Source: JBLHKT01 sp043101615
GTDB lineage: Bacteria > Planctomycetota > Phycisphaerae > Phycisphaerales > UBA1924
NCBI GenBank assembly: GCA_043101615.1
Contig: JBICID010000073.1
Location: 1 to 44,458 of the forward strand
Reading direction: 5' to 3'
DNA length: 44,458 nt
The translations under genes and the position numbers were made by a program. Numbering within the stretch: position 1 is the first letter of the stretch; every line of letters begins with the position of its first letter. A model generated the notes under the pieces. It worked only from the letters and a program-made list of their open reading frames with translations. It searched no databases and had not been told where the DNA came from. Below, piece by piece: positions 17,912 to 26,265 of this stretch.

Positions 17912-19231
17912 ATGCCGTATTACACGAAACTCGGCAAGCTCCCCGCCAAGCGCCACGTGCAGTTCCGCCGCCCCGACGGCGCGCTCTACTCCGAGGAGCT
18001 CTTCGGCACCGAGGGCTTCGTCGGACCCACCTCCACGCTCTACCACATCCACCCGCCGACCCAGGTCGCCGGCTGGAAGCCCCTCTACAAGACCACCCCC
18101 GAGTACGTCGAGCAGGACGTCATGCGCATGCGTCACCTCAAGACGCAGGCCATCGAGAAGCACGGGGACCCCGTCACCGGGCGCACCGTCCTGTTCGGCA
18201 ACGCCGACGTCGAGATGGCCGTGTGCCAGCCCGCCGAGCCCATGGGCTACCACTTTAAGAACGGCCAGGGCGACGAGTGCCTGTTCGTCCACTACGGCTC
18301 GGGCGTGCTCTACACCATGTTCGGCGCCGTGGAGTTCGTCAAGAAGGACTACCTGGTCATCCCCAAGGGCACCATCTACCGGATGGTCTTCCACGAGCGT
18401 CCCGACGACGGCTCGGACAACGAGGACTTCGGCGGCTACACCAGGGACGACATGCCCTACGGCAAGTTCGTCGCCTTCGAGACCTGCAACGCCTCCCACA
18501 TCGGCCCGCCCCCGCGCTACCTCTCCAAGCAGACCAGCCAGTTCCTCGAGCACGCCCCCTACTGCGAGCGCGACCTGCGCATCCCGGTCGTGTCCGACGA
18601 GTACCCCCTCTTCTACCACGAGTCGGGCGACTTCGAGGTCCGCATCAAGGCCCGCGACACCGTCCACTCCTACGTCTACCCCTACCACCCGCTCGACGTG
18701 GTCGGCTGGGACGGCTGCTACTACCCCTACGCCTTCAGCATCAACGAGTTTGCCCCCATCACCGGCAAGCTCCACATGCCGCCCCCCATCCACCAGACCT
18801 TCGAGGGCCACAACTTCGTCATCTGCTCCTTCTGCCCGCGCATGCTCGACTTCCACCCCGAGGCCATCCCCGTCCCCTACAACCACTCCAACATCGACTC
18901 CGACGAGATCATGTACTACGTCGAGGGCAACTACAAGGCCCGGCGCGGCATCGAGTCCGGCTCCATCTCCGTCCACCCCCAGGGCATCCCCCACGGCCCG
19001 CACCCGGGCACCGTCGAGGCCTCGCTCGGCAAGACCTACACCGACGAGCTCGCCGTGATGTGCGACACCTTCCGCCCGATGTACCCCACTAAGGAAGCCC
19101 TCGCCATCGACGACCCCCGCTACCCCGAGTCCTGGCGCCAGGACCACCACGCCCCCGGCGAGGTCCGCGGCGCGCAGGCACAGGACAACGGCGTCAAGGA
19201 CGCGCCGGAGCACCCCTCGGTCGCCCCCTGA
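17912..19231 (+). CDS. hmgA: Homogentisate 1,2-dioxygenase
   Basis: A 439-residue Fe(II) enzyme that opens homogentisate to maleylacetoacetate, directly after HPPD in tyrosine degradation. Characteristic stretches are YYTKLGKLPAKRHVQFR at the start, NADVEMAVCQP, QGDECLFVHYGSGVL, IPKGTIYRM and the metal-binding C-terminal cupin: His in PYNHSNIDSDEIMYYVEG together with its Glu, and His in IPHGPHPG. The end is a hydrophilic tail (ending EHPSVAP). The start is the Met giving the family's usual N-terminus. The following isomerase and hydrolase of the pathway are not in the window. Confidence 0.93.
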   Translation: MPYYTKLGKLPAKRHVQFRRPDGALYSEELFGTEGFVGPTSTLYHIHPPTQVAGWKPLYKTTPEYVEQDVMRMRHLKTQAIEKHGDPVTGRTVLFGNADVEMAVCQPAEPMGYHFKNGQGDECLFVHYGSGVLYTMFGAVEFVKKDYLVIPKGTIYRMVFHERPDDGSDNEDFGGYTRDDMPYGKFVAFETCNASHIGPPPRYLSKQTSQFLEHAPYCERDLRIPVVSDEYPLFYHESGDFEVRIKARDTVHSYVYPYHPLDVVGWDGCYYPYAFSINEFAPITGKLHMPPPIHQTFEGHNFVICSFCPRMLDFHPEAIPVPYNHSNIDSDEIMYYVEGNYKARRGIESGSISVHPQGIPHGPHPGTVEASLGKTYTDELAVMCDTFRPMYPTKEALAIDDPRYPESWRQDHHAPGEVRGAQAQDNGVKDAPEHPSVAP

Positions 19232-19330
19232 CCCCCCTTCTCCCCGCGGCAAATGGCGGCGTGCGGGGGCGCGCAGCGGACGGATGAGGGGCCGTCACGG
19301 CCGATATGAACCGGGCCCCCGCTCTCCCGC

Positions 19331-20110
19331 TCAGCACCCCGCGAGGAACGCCTGCACGAACGCCGTGATGTCGCCCGTGTCGAGTATCCCGTCCCCGGAG
19401 AGATCCGCGCTGGGGTCTCCGGCCAGGAAGGCCTGCACGAACGCCGCGATGTCGCCGTTGTCCAGCAGCCCGTCGCCCGTGAAGTCGATCGAGCACCCGT
19501 CGAGGTAGGTGAGCTGGAAGCCGTTGAGGTACCCGGCCTGCCCCCAGATCCCGCCCACGGCCTCGATGATCATCGTGGAGTCGGTCACCTCCACGATCAG
19601 GTCCACGTGCGTCACGCCGGCCTGGAAGGAGCCGGTCCACGCCCCACCGCTCAGGCCCGACTCCTGCCCGATCATGAACAGCGTCTGCTCCTGGGGCTGC
19701 CCGCCGGCGAAGCCGTACACGATCACGCGATAGTCGCCGTTGGCCAGCCCGCTGAGGGTGACGGTGCCGACCACGTCGCCGAAGCCGAAGATGGAGTCGT
19801 CGAGCAGGGCCTCGACGTCTCCGGTGGTGCCCGGGTCGTTCAGGCTCAGGACGGTGGTCGGGGCCTGGAGGAACATGCTCACGCCGCTCGCCTCCCCGTC
19901 GAGCCCAATGGCCGCGACGGGTCCGTCCACGTCGGTGCTGAACTCGGTCCAGAATCCCGGCTGGTTCGCCGCGCCGCCGAAGCTCGGGCTCGGGACGCCG
20001 AATCCCTCCGAGTGGATTCCGGTCGAGAAATCGACGTTGAGAGACTGCCCCATCGCCGCCCCGGCGAGGGCGAGACTGGTCATCACTCCGAGTGTGCTGC
20101 CGGCTGCCAT
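19331..20110 (-). CDS. Secreted beta-rich protein with GC-type dockerin tail
   Basis: A protein of 259 residues with a signal peptide ending AGAAMGQS and a perfect AAGGAGG ribosome site, which fixes the start. The body opens LNVDFSTGIHSEGFGVPSPSFGGAANQPGFW, the 'F-D/S-x-G-G-A-A-x-x-P-G-x-W' style seen in planctomycete secreted proteins (given here only as a pattern). Later GDYRVIVYGFAGG and GAWTGSFQAGVTHVDLIV suggest a jelly-roll-like module. The tail runs CSIDFTGDGLLDNGDIAAF, then LSGDGILDTGDITAF and ends FLAGC. It is divergent from lptD. Function unknown. Confidence 0.8.
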   Translation of the reverse strand: MAAGSTLGVMTSLALAGAAMGQSLNVDFSTGIHSEGFGVPSPSFGGAANQPGFWTEFSTDVDGPVAAIGLDGEASGVSMFLQAPTTVLSLNDPGTTGDVEALLDDSIFGFGDVVGTVTLSGLANGDYRVIVYGFAGGQPQEQTLFMIGQESGLSGGAWTGSFQAGVTHVDLIVEVTDSTMIIEAVGGIWGQAGYLNGFQLTYLDGCSIDFTGDGLLDNGDIAAFVQAFLAGDPSADLSGDGILDTGDITAFVQAFLAGC

Positions 20111-20155
20111 GTCGTGCCTCCTTCGTGGCCCACGAGCAGGCGAGACCCCGTCCGC

Positions 20156-20185
20156 ATCGTACCAAATCCCGACCCGCGACTCCAG
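20156..20185 (-). promoter_or_regulatory. Promoter candidate for the dockerin gene at 20110
   Basis: On the minus strand CTGGAG (20180-20185), 18 bp, then TACGAT (20156-20161). The -35 resembles the TTGGAG boxes of other secreted-protein genes here. Confidence 0.4.
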
Positions 20186-20212
20186 CATTGCGTGCACATC
20201 GCCCCGCCCGCC

Positions 20213-20241
20213 TTGTGCGCCCGCCCGCTGCGCTCTACCCT
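20213..20241 (+). promoter_or_regulatory. Promoter candidate for lptD
   Basis: TTGTGC (20213-20218), 17 bp, then TACCCT (20236-20241). A short leader carries CGGAGG. Confidence 0.45.
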
Positions 20242-20264
20242 GCACGCACCCGCACGGAGGCAGG

Positions 20265-23200
20265 ATGCCGCACCCCCCCCACATCACGCCGTTCACAGCG
20301 CTGGCACCGATGCTTGCGCTGACCGCCGGCGCCGCGATCGCGCTCCCCGGAACAGGGCACCTGCCGGGCGACGGCGAATCGGGCACGCCCAACACCGTCA
20401 CCGGCGTCGCGCAGCCGGAGCAGGACCCCGCGACCCTGGTCGACCCCGCGGGCTTCGCGGACATCGCCCTGCCCATCGTGCCCGTCGAGGGCGTGCTCGA
20501 GCTCGGGGGTGCACGCTCGTGGGCCTGGACCAACCCGCCCGGCGTGCCGGGGGCCACGCCGACCCACCGCCTGATCCTGGACGGCGACGCCCGCCTGGTC
20601 ATCGGCTCGTACGAGTTCCGGGCGCGCCGGGCCGCGGTCTGGCTGCAGCGGCTCCCCGGCTCGCCCCAGGCCCGCCCGACGTACCAGGTGTACGCGGTGC
20701 TGCAGAACGCCTCGACGCCGCAGGCGGCCGCCTCGGTCGGCGTCAACGCCGAGTGGCTGCCCGTCGAGGGCGTTGTGACCGCGACGGAGCCGGTGGCGCT
20801 GCGGACGGACGTGCGCGTGGTCGAGCCGCCCACCGCCGACAGCGCGCAGCGTGACCTGCTGGCCTTCCTGGACCGGGCCGAGGCCGACTTCTCGTCGCGC
20901 CTGGCGGTGGTCGCCGGGCTCGCCCAGCCCCCCACCACCCTGACCCCGATCGACCTGCCGGACCCGCCGACCATCGCGACCGCCGGCGACGGTCGCGACG
21001 GCCCGCGCGACCCGCGCGAGGCGGCGGAGGCATCGCCCATCTTCCCGTCACGCGGCACCTTCTACTTCTCCGTGGGTGATCGCGCCACGCTCCGCGCCGC
21101 CGACCCCGACGGCGTCTCCGCCGACGCCAACGCGGTGACCCTCACCGGGGGCGTGGTCGCCAACTACACCGACGCCCGTCGCGGCCGCTCGCTGGAGCTG
21201 ACCGCCGAGCGTGCGGTCGCGTTCCTGAAGCCGGGCCCGCTGGCCGAGACCATCTCGAACGTGGACGCCGAGGACGTCATCGGGCTGTACCTGGAGGGCG
21301 CGGTGACGGCGACGGACGGCTCGTACACGCTCAGGGCCCCGCGCCTGTACTACGACGTCGCCTCCAGCCGCGCCATCATTCTCGACGCCGTCTTCTGGAC
21401 GACCGAGCAGACCACCGGCATGCCGCTGTACGTCCGGGCGGACGCCCTGCGCCAGGAGGCCTCCGACCAGTTCTCCGCAGACAACGCGTCGCTGGCCAAC
21501 ACCGCCTTCTTCAGGCCCCACTTCTCCGTCGGGGCGCGCGACCTGACCGTGCGCGTGAACCCGCAGGACCGCAACGGCGTCGTCGTCGGGGGGCGTGCGG
21601 TGGTGGACGCCCGCGACATCACCCTGCGTGCCCAGGGTCTGCCGTTTTTCTGGTTCCCCCGCTTCCGGGGCGACCCCGAGAACTTCCCCATCCGGGACGT
21701 CAGCTTCACCGATTCCAACCGTCGCGGCGCCGGCGTCCAGACCAAGTGGAACGCCTACGCCCTGCTCGGCCTCGAGCCGCCCGGCGACATGGACGCCGAC
21801 CTCCTGCTCGATTACTACGAGGACTCCGGCCTCGGGCTCGGCCTCGGGCTCGACTGGGACCGCACCAACGCCGACGGCTCGCTCTTCCTGTACGCCCTGC
21901 CCGACGATCGCGGGGAGGACGTCTCCCCCAACGGGGACGACATCGAGTCGCGCGACGAGTTCCGGGGCTACGCCTCGTTCTCCAACATGATCCGGCCCTC
22001 CGACAACTGGCGTGTCCGGATGCAGGGCGCCCACGTCTCGGACCCGCTGCTGCTCGAAAACTACTTCCCCCAGATCGCCTCGGACGGGCCGGAGCTCACC
22101 AACCGCCTGCAGGCGCAGCGGACCGACGGGCAGACCGTGATCGCGGGCGAGCTGCGGGCGGCGTCCATGGACTTCCTGCCCAACCAGAACCTGCTGCAGA
22201 CGCCCGGCTACAGCGTGGACCGGCTGCCCGAGCTGACGGTGTCGCAGACCGCCGCCGACCTGCTCAGCCGCACGCTGCCCGGGGCCTTCACCCACACCTG
22301 GCACGCCACCTACTCGCACCTGCGCCTGCGGTTCAGCGAAGAGAACGCCCGGGCGTACGGCTTCCTGACCGATGCCGACGCCCAGAACGCCTTCGGCACC
22401 GACGCCGACCAGTCGCTGGGCGACGTGCTCCGGGCCGGGGGCCTGGACGAGGAGCTCGTCAACCGCTTCGACACCCGCCACGAGATCGCGGCGCCGTTCG
22501 CGCTGGGGGCCCTGAACGTCACACCCTTCGGCGTGGGGCGCTTCACCGCGTGGGATTCGGAGTTCGAGGGCTTCAGCCCGCAGGAGGACGACAAGTCGCG
22601 CCTCTGGGGCGCCGCGGGCGTGCGCCTGGCGACCGAGTTCCACACGATCAACAACTCGATCGACTCGCGCCTGTTCGACCTCCACCGGACCCGCCACATC
22701 GTGGAGCCCTCGCTGACCTACTGGGTCGCCGACAGCTCGATCGACCGCGAGGACCTGCCCGTCTACGACGACGACGTCGAGAACCTCGCCACCGGCACCA
22801 TCGTCCGGGTCGGGCTCGATCAGACCTGGCAGACCAAGCGCGGCGGGGCCGGGCGCTGGCGCTCGGTCGACGTGTTCATGCTCGACGCAGAGTACGTCTG
22901 GTCCGACGACGAGGCCGACCGCGACGACCCGATCGCTCGCTACTACGACCCCAGGCCGGAGCTTTCGAGGCCGGGCGAGTTCGCCCGGGTCGCCGCGGGC
23001 TGGCAGGTCACCGAGATCGTCGCCCTGGCCGGGGAGACGATCTACGACTTCGACGAGCGCTCGCACGACCGGTCCTCGGTCGGCGCCCGCGTGCAGCACA
23101 CCGACCGCTTCTCCACCAGCCTGGACCTCCGCTTCCTCGAGACCCAGGACGCGACCTACGGGGGCTGGACCGCCGACTACCGCCTCACCGACAAGTACCG

Positions 23201-23417
23201 CGCCAGCCTCAACACCACCTACGACTTCGACCGCGACGACTTCCGCAGCGTCTCGGCCCGCCTGTACCGCAGCTTCCCGATCGGGACGCTCGGGCTGACG
23301 CTCAGCTACAACAACATCCGGGGCGAGACCTCGTTCGGCTTCGTGCTCCGGCCCTTCGGGCTGCGCGACTCGGCCGGGCTCGACCTGGGCGCGGGCGGGA
23401 CCCGCTTCGGGGGCTGA
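20265..23417 (+). CDS. lptD: LptD/OstA-like outer-membrane LPS assembly protein
   Basis: A protein of 1050 residues, longer than the usual 750-800. A signal peptide (ALAPMLALTAGAAIALPG) is followed by a long planctomycete-type N-terminal region (to about 260). Then comes an OstA-like stretch (FYFSVGDRATLRA, AVTATDGSYTLRAPRLYYD, DITLRAQGLPFFWFPRFRGDP) and a C-terminal beta-barrel with alternating strands such as RASLNTTYDFDRDDFRSVSA and FGLRDSAGLDLG. LptD forms the outer-membrane portal through which LptE and LptA deliver LPS. The start is set by CGGAGG at 5 bases. It fits with gmhA in the same window. The family call is by overall layout; sequence identity to characterised LptD is low. Confidence 0.78.
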   Translation: MPHPPHITPFTALAPMLALTAGAAIALPGTGHLPGDGESGTPNTVTGVAQPEQDPATLVDPAGFADIALPIVPVEGVLELGGARSWAWTNPPGVPGATPTHRLILDGDARLVIGSYEFRARRAAVWLQRLPGSPQARPTYQVYAVLQNASTPQAAASVGVNAEWLPVEGVVTATEPVALRTDVRVVEPPTADSAQRDLLAFLDRAEADFSSRLAVVAGLAQPPTTLTPIDLPDPPTIATAGDGRDGPRDPREAAEASPIFPSRGTFYFSVGDRATLRAADPDGVSADANAVTLTGGVVANYTDARRGRSLELTAERAVAFLKPGPLAETISNVDAEDVIGLYLEGAVTATDGSYTLRAPRLYYDVASSRAIILDAVFWTTEQTTGMPLYVRADALRQEASDQFSADNASLANTAFFRPHFSVGARDLTVRVNPQDRNGVVVGGRAVVDARDITLRAQGLPFFWFPRFRGDPENFPIRDVSFTDSNRRGAGVQTKWNAYALLGLEPPGDMDADLLLDYYEDSGLGLGLGLDWDRTNADGSLFLYALPDDRGEDVSPNGDDIESRDEFRGYASFSNMIRPSDNWRVRMQGAHVSDPLLLENYFPQIASDGPELTNRLQAQRTDGQTVIAGELRAASMDFLPNQNLLQTPGYSVDRLPELTVSQTAADLLSRTLPGAFTHTWHATYSHLRLRFSEENARAYGFLTDADAQNAFGTDADQSLGDVLRAGGLDEELVNRFDTRHEIAAPFALGALNVTPFGVGRFTAWDSEFEGFSPQEDDKSRLWGAAGVRLATEFHTINNSIDSRLFDLHRTRHIVEPSLTYWVADSSIDREDLPVYDDDVENLATGTIVRVGLDQTWQTKRGGAGRWRSVDVFMLDAEYVWSDDEADRDDPIARYYDPRPELSRPGEFARVAAGWQVTEIVALAGETIYDFDERSHDRSSVGARVQHTDRFSTSLDLRFLETQDATYGGWTADYRLTDKYRASLNTTYDFDRDDFRSVSARLYRSFPIGTLGLTLSYNNIRGETSFGFVLRPFGLRDSAGLDLGAGGTRFGG

Positions 23418-23446
23418 CCGGGCGGCTCGTGCGGGGGCCCGATGCA

Positions 23447-23463
23447 TGGCACGGAGCGTGCCA
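23447..23463. terminator. Short hairpin between convergent lptD and the TPR gene
   Basis: TGGCACG/CGTGCCA with a 3-base loop lies 30 bases after the lptD stop. No T-run follows on either strand, so a terminator role is only possible. Confidence 0.3.
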
Positions 23464-23522
23464 CAGCGGCATCGAGCCCGATGGGCGAGAAGCGATCGAA
23501 CTCTTTGCGGAATCGGATTCGG

Positions 23523-24938
23523 TCAGCCGGAACGAACCGGACGCCCCGCGGTCACGCCCCACACACGCCGGGCGGTCCGGACGCCGAGGCGGATCACGAC
23601 GCGGGCGCCCCAGGCCATGGCGTGCAGGCGCAGACGCAGACGCAGACGTCGCAGGGCGTGGTCGTCGGGCTCGATGCGCGAGGCCCGCTTGACCCAGTAG
23701 GAGGCCCGCGTCCACTCGCGCTGGCGCATGTGGGCCACCGCGATGTTGTACATCGCGGGCACGAAGCGGGGCTGGAAGACCAGCGCCTGCCGGGCCTGCT
23801 CCAGGCCGCCAGACACATCGCCGGATTCGAACAGCGCCACCGCCAGGTGGTGGTGGGCGGTGTGATCGCCGGGGCGACGCTTCAGCACGTCGCGGAACAC
23901 GACCGCGGCCTCGACCGCCAGCCCGGCCTGCAGCAGCAGGCGACCGAGGTCGGAGGCGTCCTCGGTCTGGACCAGCTCGGCCAGCAGGCGCTGCTCGCGG
24001 GCCTCGCGCCGGAGCAGGTCCTTGACGCGGATGAGGTCCTCCTCGCGCCCGCGCTCGAGCAGCAGGGCGGCCAATCGGCGGCGCGCCGAGGAGGCGGCCC
24101 CGTCGAGTCGGAGGACGACGGCGTACTCGGCCATGGCCTCGTCGAGCTGCCCGCGCCGCTCGGCCAGCTCGCCGAGCGCGAAGTGTGCGTCGGGATGGTC
24201 CGGCTCGATCTCGAGCACACGCCGGAACTTCTCGGAGGCCTCCTCCAGCCGGCGCATCTCGACCAGCAGGTCGCCCAGGTCCAGCAGGGTGTCCACGTCG
24301 CCGGGGTCCTGGCGCAGCTCACGCAGGTAGAGCTGGCGGGCCCGCTCGAGCCGGCCGGTCGCGGCGTACGCCTCGGCCAGGCGGGCCTGCACGCGCGGGA
24401 GGGTGGGGTCGATCCGGGCCGCCTCACGCAGGCACCACACCGCCTTGTCGTGCAGGCGGCGCGACATCAGGCTCTCGGCCATCGCGGCGTACAGCTCCGC
24501 GTTGTCGGAGTCGTGCTCCAGCGCGAGGTAGAACGCGCTCTCGGCGTCCTCGTGACGCCCCAGGTCCGCCAGCGCCAGCACCCGCTGGGCCGCGACGTCC
24601 GGCGAGCCGGGCTCCACGTGCTCGGCACGCTCCAGCCACTCCAGCCCCTCGGTCGGGCGTCCGGAGCGGACCAGGTTCACGCCGGCCAGCAGGGCGGCCT
24701 GCAGGTCGGGCTGGCCGTCTTCCTCGCGGAGCTCGAAGGCCTTGGAGAAGGACTGGGCGGCCTCGGCGGTGCGACCGGCGGCCTCGAGCGTGAGTCCCAG
24801 GTTGAAGTGCCACTCGGGCTGGTAGGGATTGAGCGACAGCGCCCGGCGGAGTTCGGACTCCGCCTCGTCCCAGCGACCCGCGTCGTACGCGTCGTGGGCC
24901 CGTTCCACGTGCTGTTCGGCGTCTGCCCAGTCGTTCAC
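23523..24938 (-). CDS. Tetratricopeptide repeat protein
   Basis: A 471-residue protein made almost wholly of TPR units of 34 residues. Examples are AYDAGRWDEAESELRRALSLNP, AYAATGRLERARQLYLRELRQDP, LLVEMRRLEEASEKFRRVLEIEP and ELAERRGQLDEAMAEYAVVLRLD. No signal peptide is visible; the C-terminal end is Arg-rich with a short hydrophobic patch (LHAMAWGARVVIRLGV). It probably acts as a protein-protein scaffold in the cytoplasm. The start is a GTG with GGAG 5 bases upstream. It is convergent with lptD and divergent from thiG. The partner is unknown. Confidence 0.8.
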   Translation of the reverse strand: MNDWADAEQHVERAHDAYDAGRWDEAESELRRALSLNPYQPEWHFNLGLTLEAAGRTAEAAQSFSKAFELREEDGQPDLQAALLAGVNLVRSGRPTEGLEWLERAEHVEPGSPDVAAQRVLALADLGRHEDAESAFYLALEHDSDNAELYAAMAESLMSRRLHDKAVWCLREAARIDPTLPRVQARLAEAYAATGRLERARQLYLRELRQDPGDVDTLLDLGDLLVEMRRLEEASEKFRRVLEIEPDHPDAHFALGELAERRGQLDEAMAEYAVVLRLDGAASSARRRLAALLLERGREEDLIRVKDLLRREAREQRLLAELVQTEDASDLGRLLLQAGLAVEAAVVFRDVLKRRPGDHTAHHHLAVALFESGDVSGGLEQARQALVFQPRFVPAMYNIAVAHMRQREWTRASYWVKRASRIEPDDHALRRLRLRLRLHAMAWGARVVIRLGVRTARRVWGVTAGRPVRSG

Positions 24939-25137
24939 GCCGGCTCCCTGTGCCTCGGACGATCCTCGCCCGACGGGAAGATGCTAACGCGCGGATGGGG
25001 CGTTCTCAATGCCGGGCCCCACGGCGCGGACGGAAAGTTTCGATCGCCTCGACCCGTCCCAGAACATCGGCGTTCCCGGGGCGAAATCTCCTGCAAACAG
25101 GGGGGCCCCGGGGGCGTGGTCCGGGCTAGTGTCACCC

Positions 25138-26028
25138 ATGAGCACGACCACTGCCGGAACGGAGCGGATCGGGGGGGCATCCGACGCGAACGCGGGCCCG
25201 GAGCCCGGCCTGAGCCCCCTGGAGGTCGGGGGTCGGGTGCTCCGATCCCGCCTGATCACCGGGACGGGCAAGTACGCCGACATGCCCACCATGCGCGACG
25301 CCCTGGAGGCCTCCGGGTGCGACGCGGTCACCGTCGCGGTCCGGCGGGAACGCCTGTTCAACGACCAGGGGCAGTCTTTGCTCGAGTTCATCGACACCGA
25401 CCGGTTCACCATCCTGCCCAACACCGCCGGGTGCTTCTCCGCGGAGGACGCCGTCCGGGTCGCCCGCCTCGGGCGGGAGCTGCTGGACCAGCTCGGCAAC
25501 CCGGGCAGGGACTGGGTCAAGCTGGAGGTCCTGGGGGACACCAAGACGCTGCTGCCGGACCCCGTCGGCACCATTGAGGCGACCAAGGAGCTGGTCGCGG
25601 ACGGCTTCAAGGTCCTGGTCTACACCAGCGACGACCCGATCAGCGCACAGCGGATCAGGGACGCCGGGGCCGCGGCGGTGATGCCCGCCGGCTCGCCCAT
25701 CGGCTCGGGCCAGGGGATCCTGAACCGGAACAACATCGTGCTCTGCCTCGAGCTGCTCAAGCAGGGCGACCCGGGCTACCCGGTGATCGTGGACGCCGGC
25801 GTCGGGGCGGCCAGCGACGTGAGCGGCGCGATGGAGCTGGGGGCCGACGGGGTGCTGCTCAACACCGCCATCGCCCACGCCTCCGACCCGGTGATGATGG
25901 CCCACGCGATGCGCAAGGCCTGCGAGGCGGGGCGTCAGAGCTACCTCGCCGGGCGGATCGCCAAGAAGCTGTACGCGACGGCGTCGAGCCCGATGGAGGG
26001 CACGATCAGCTACATCCCGGGCGAGTAG
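25138..26028 (+). CDS. thiG: Thiazole synthase ThiG
   Basis: A protein of 296 residues with about 25 extra residues before the usual ThiG start (SPLEVGGRVLRSRLITGTGKY). ThiG condenses deoxyxylulose phosphate, dehydroglycine and the ThiS thiocarboxylate into the thiamine thiazole. The Schiff-base lysine is K128 in WVKLEVLGD. Also present are AAAVMPAGSPIGSGQGI, VIVDAGVGAASDVSGAMELGADGVLLNTAI (given as pieces of the phosphate-binding barrel) and the end GTISYIPGE. TAGTGT ends 5 bases before ATG and there is no ribosome site. thiS is about 10.5 kb upstream on the same strand. I see no TPP riboswitch. Confidence 0.93.
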   Translation: MSTTTAGTERIGGASDANAGPEPGLSPLEVGGRVLRSRLITGTGKYADMPTMRDALEASGCDAVTVAVRRERLFNDQGQSLLEFIDTDRFTILPNTAGCFSAEDAVRVARLGRELLDQLGNPGRDWVKLEVLGDTKTLLPDPVGTIEATKELVADGFKVLVYTSDDPISAQRIRDAGAAAVMPAGSPIGSGQGILNRNNIVLCLELLKQGDPGYPVIVDAGVGAASDVSGAMELGADGVLLNTAIAHASDPVMMAHAMRKACEAGRQSYLAGRIAKKLYATASSPMEGTISYIPGE

Positions 26029-26038
26029 CCGGCTCGGA

Positions 26039-26053
26039 AGGCCCCCGGGGCCT
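26039..26053 (+). terminator. GC-rich hairpin after thiG
   Basis: AGGCCCC and GGGGCCT flank a single base 11 bases after the thiG stop. There is no T-run, so termination here is uncertain. Confidence 0.35.
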
Positions 26054-26169
26054 CCCCGGGCACGTTCCTGGGATCGGCTCGGCGAATGTGCCAGGCCCGT
26101 TCCCGGACATTGGGGACCGACCAGTCCGCAAACACGCCCCGGATTCCCCGGGCTCTGCCGGATTCGGTC

Positions 26170-26198
26170 TTGTGTGAGCGGGCGGCTTGGATTAGTGT
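26170..26198 (+). promoter_or_regulatory. Promoter candidate for the haloperoxidase-dockerin gene
   Basis: TTGTGT (26170-26175), 17 bp, then TAGTGT (26193-26198). A leader of about 60 bases ends with GGGAG before the start. Confidence 0.5.
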
Positions 26199-26265
26199 GA
26201 GGCGTCGCGGCCTGTTCTGGGCCGCGCTCGTGCGTCGTGGATCGCCGTAAGGCGGGAGAAAACCG

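Noticed and set aside
21048..23447. Long open frame opposite lptD
   Set aside because: Composition is Val/Gly/Ala/Arg-biased with no domains; it is an antisense shadow of a GC-rich gene.
24939..25137. TPP riboswitch in front of thiG
   Set aside because: The conserved CTGAGA and ACC-TGATCTGGATAATGCC-type elements are absent here and also before thiS.
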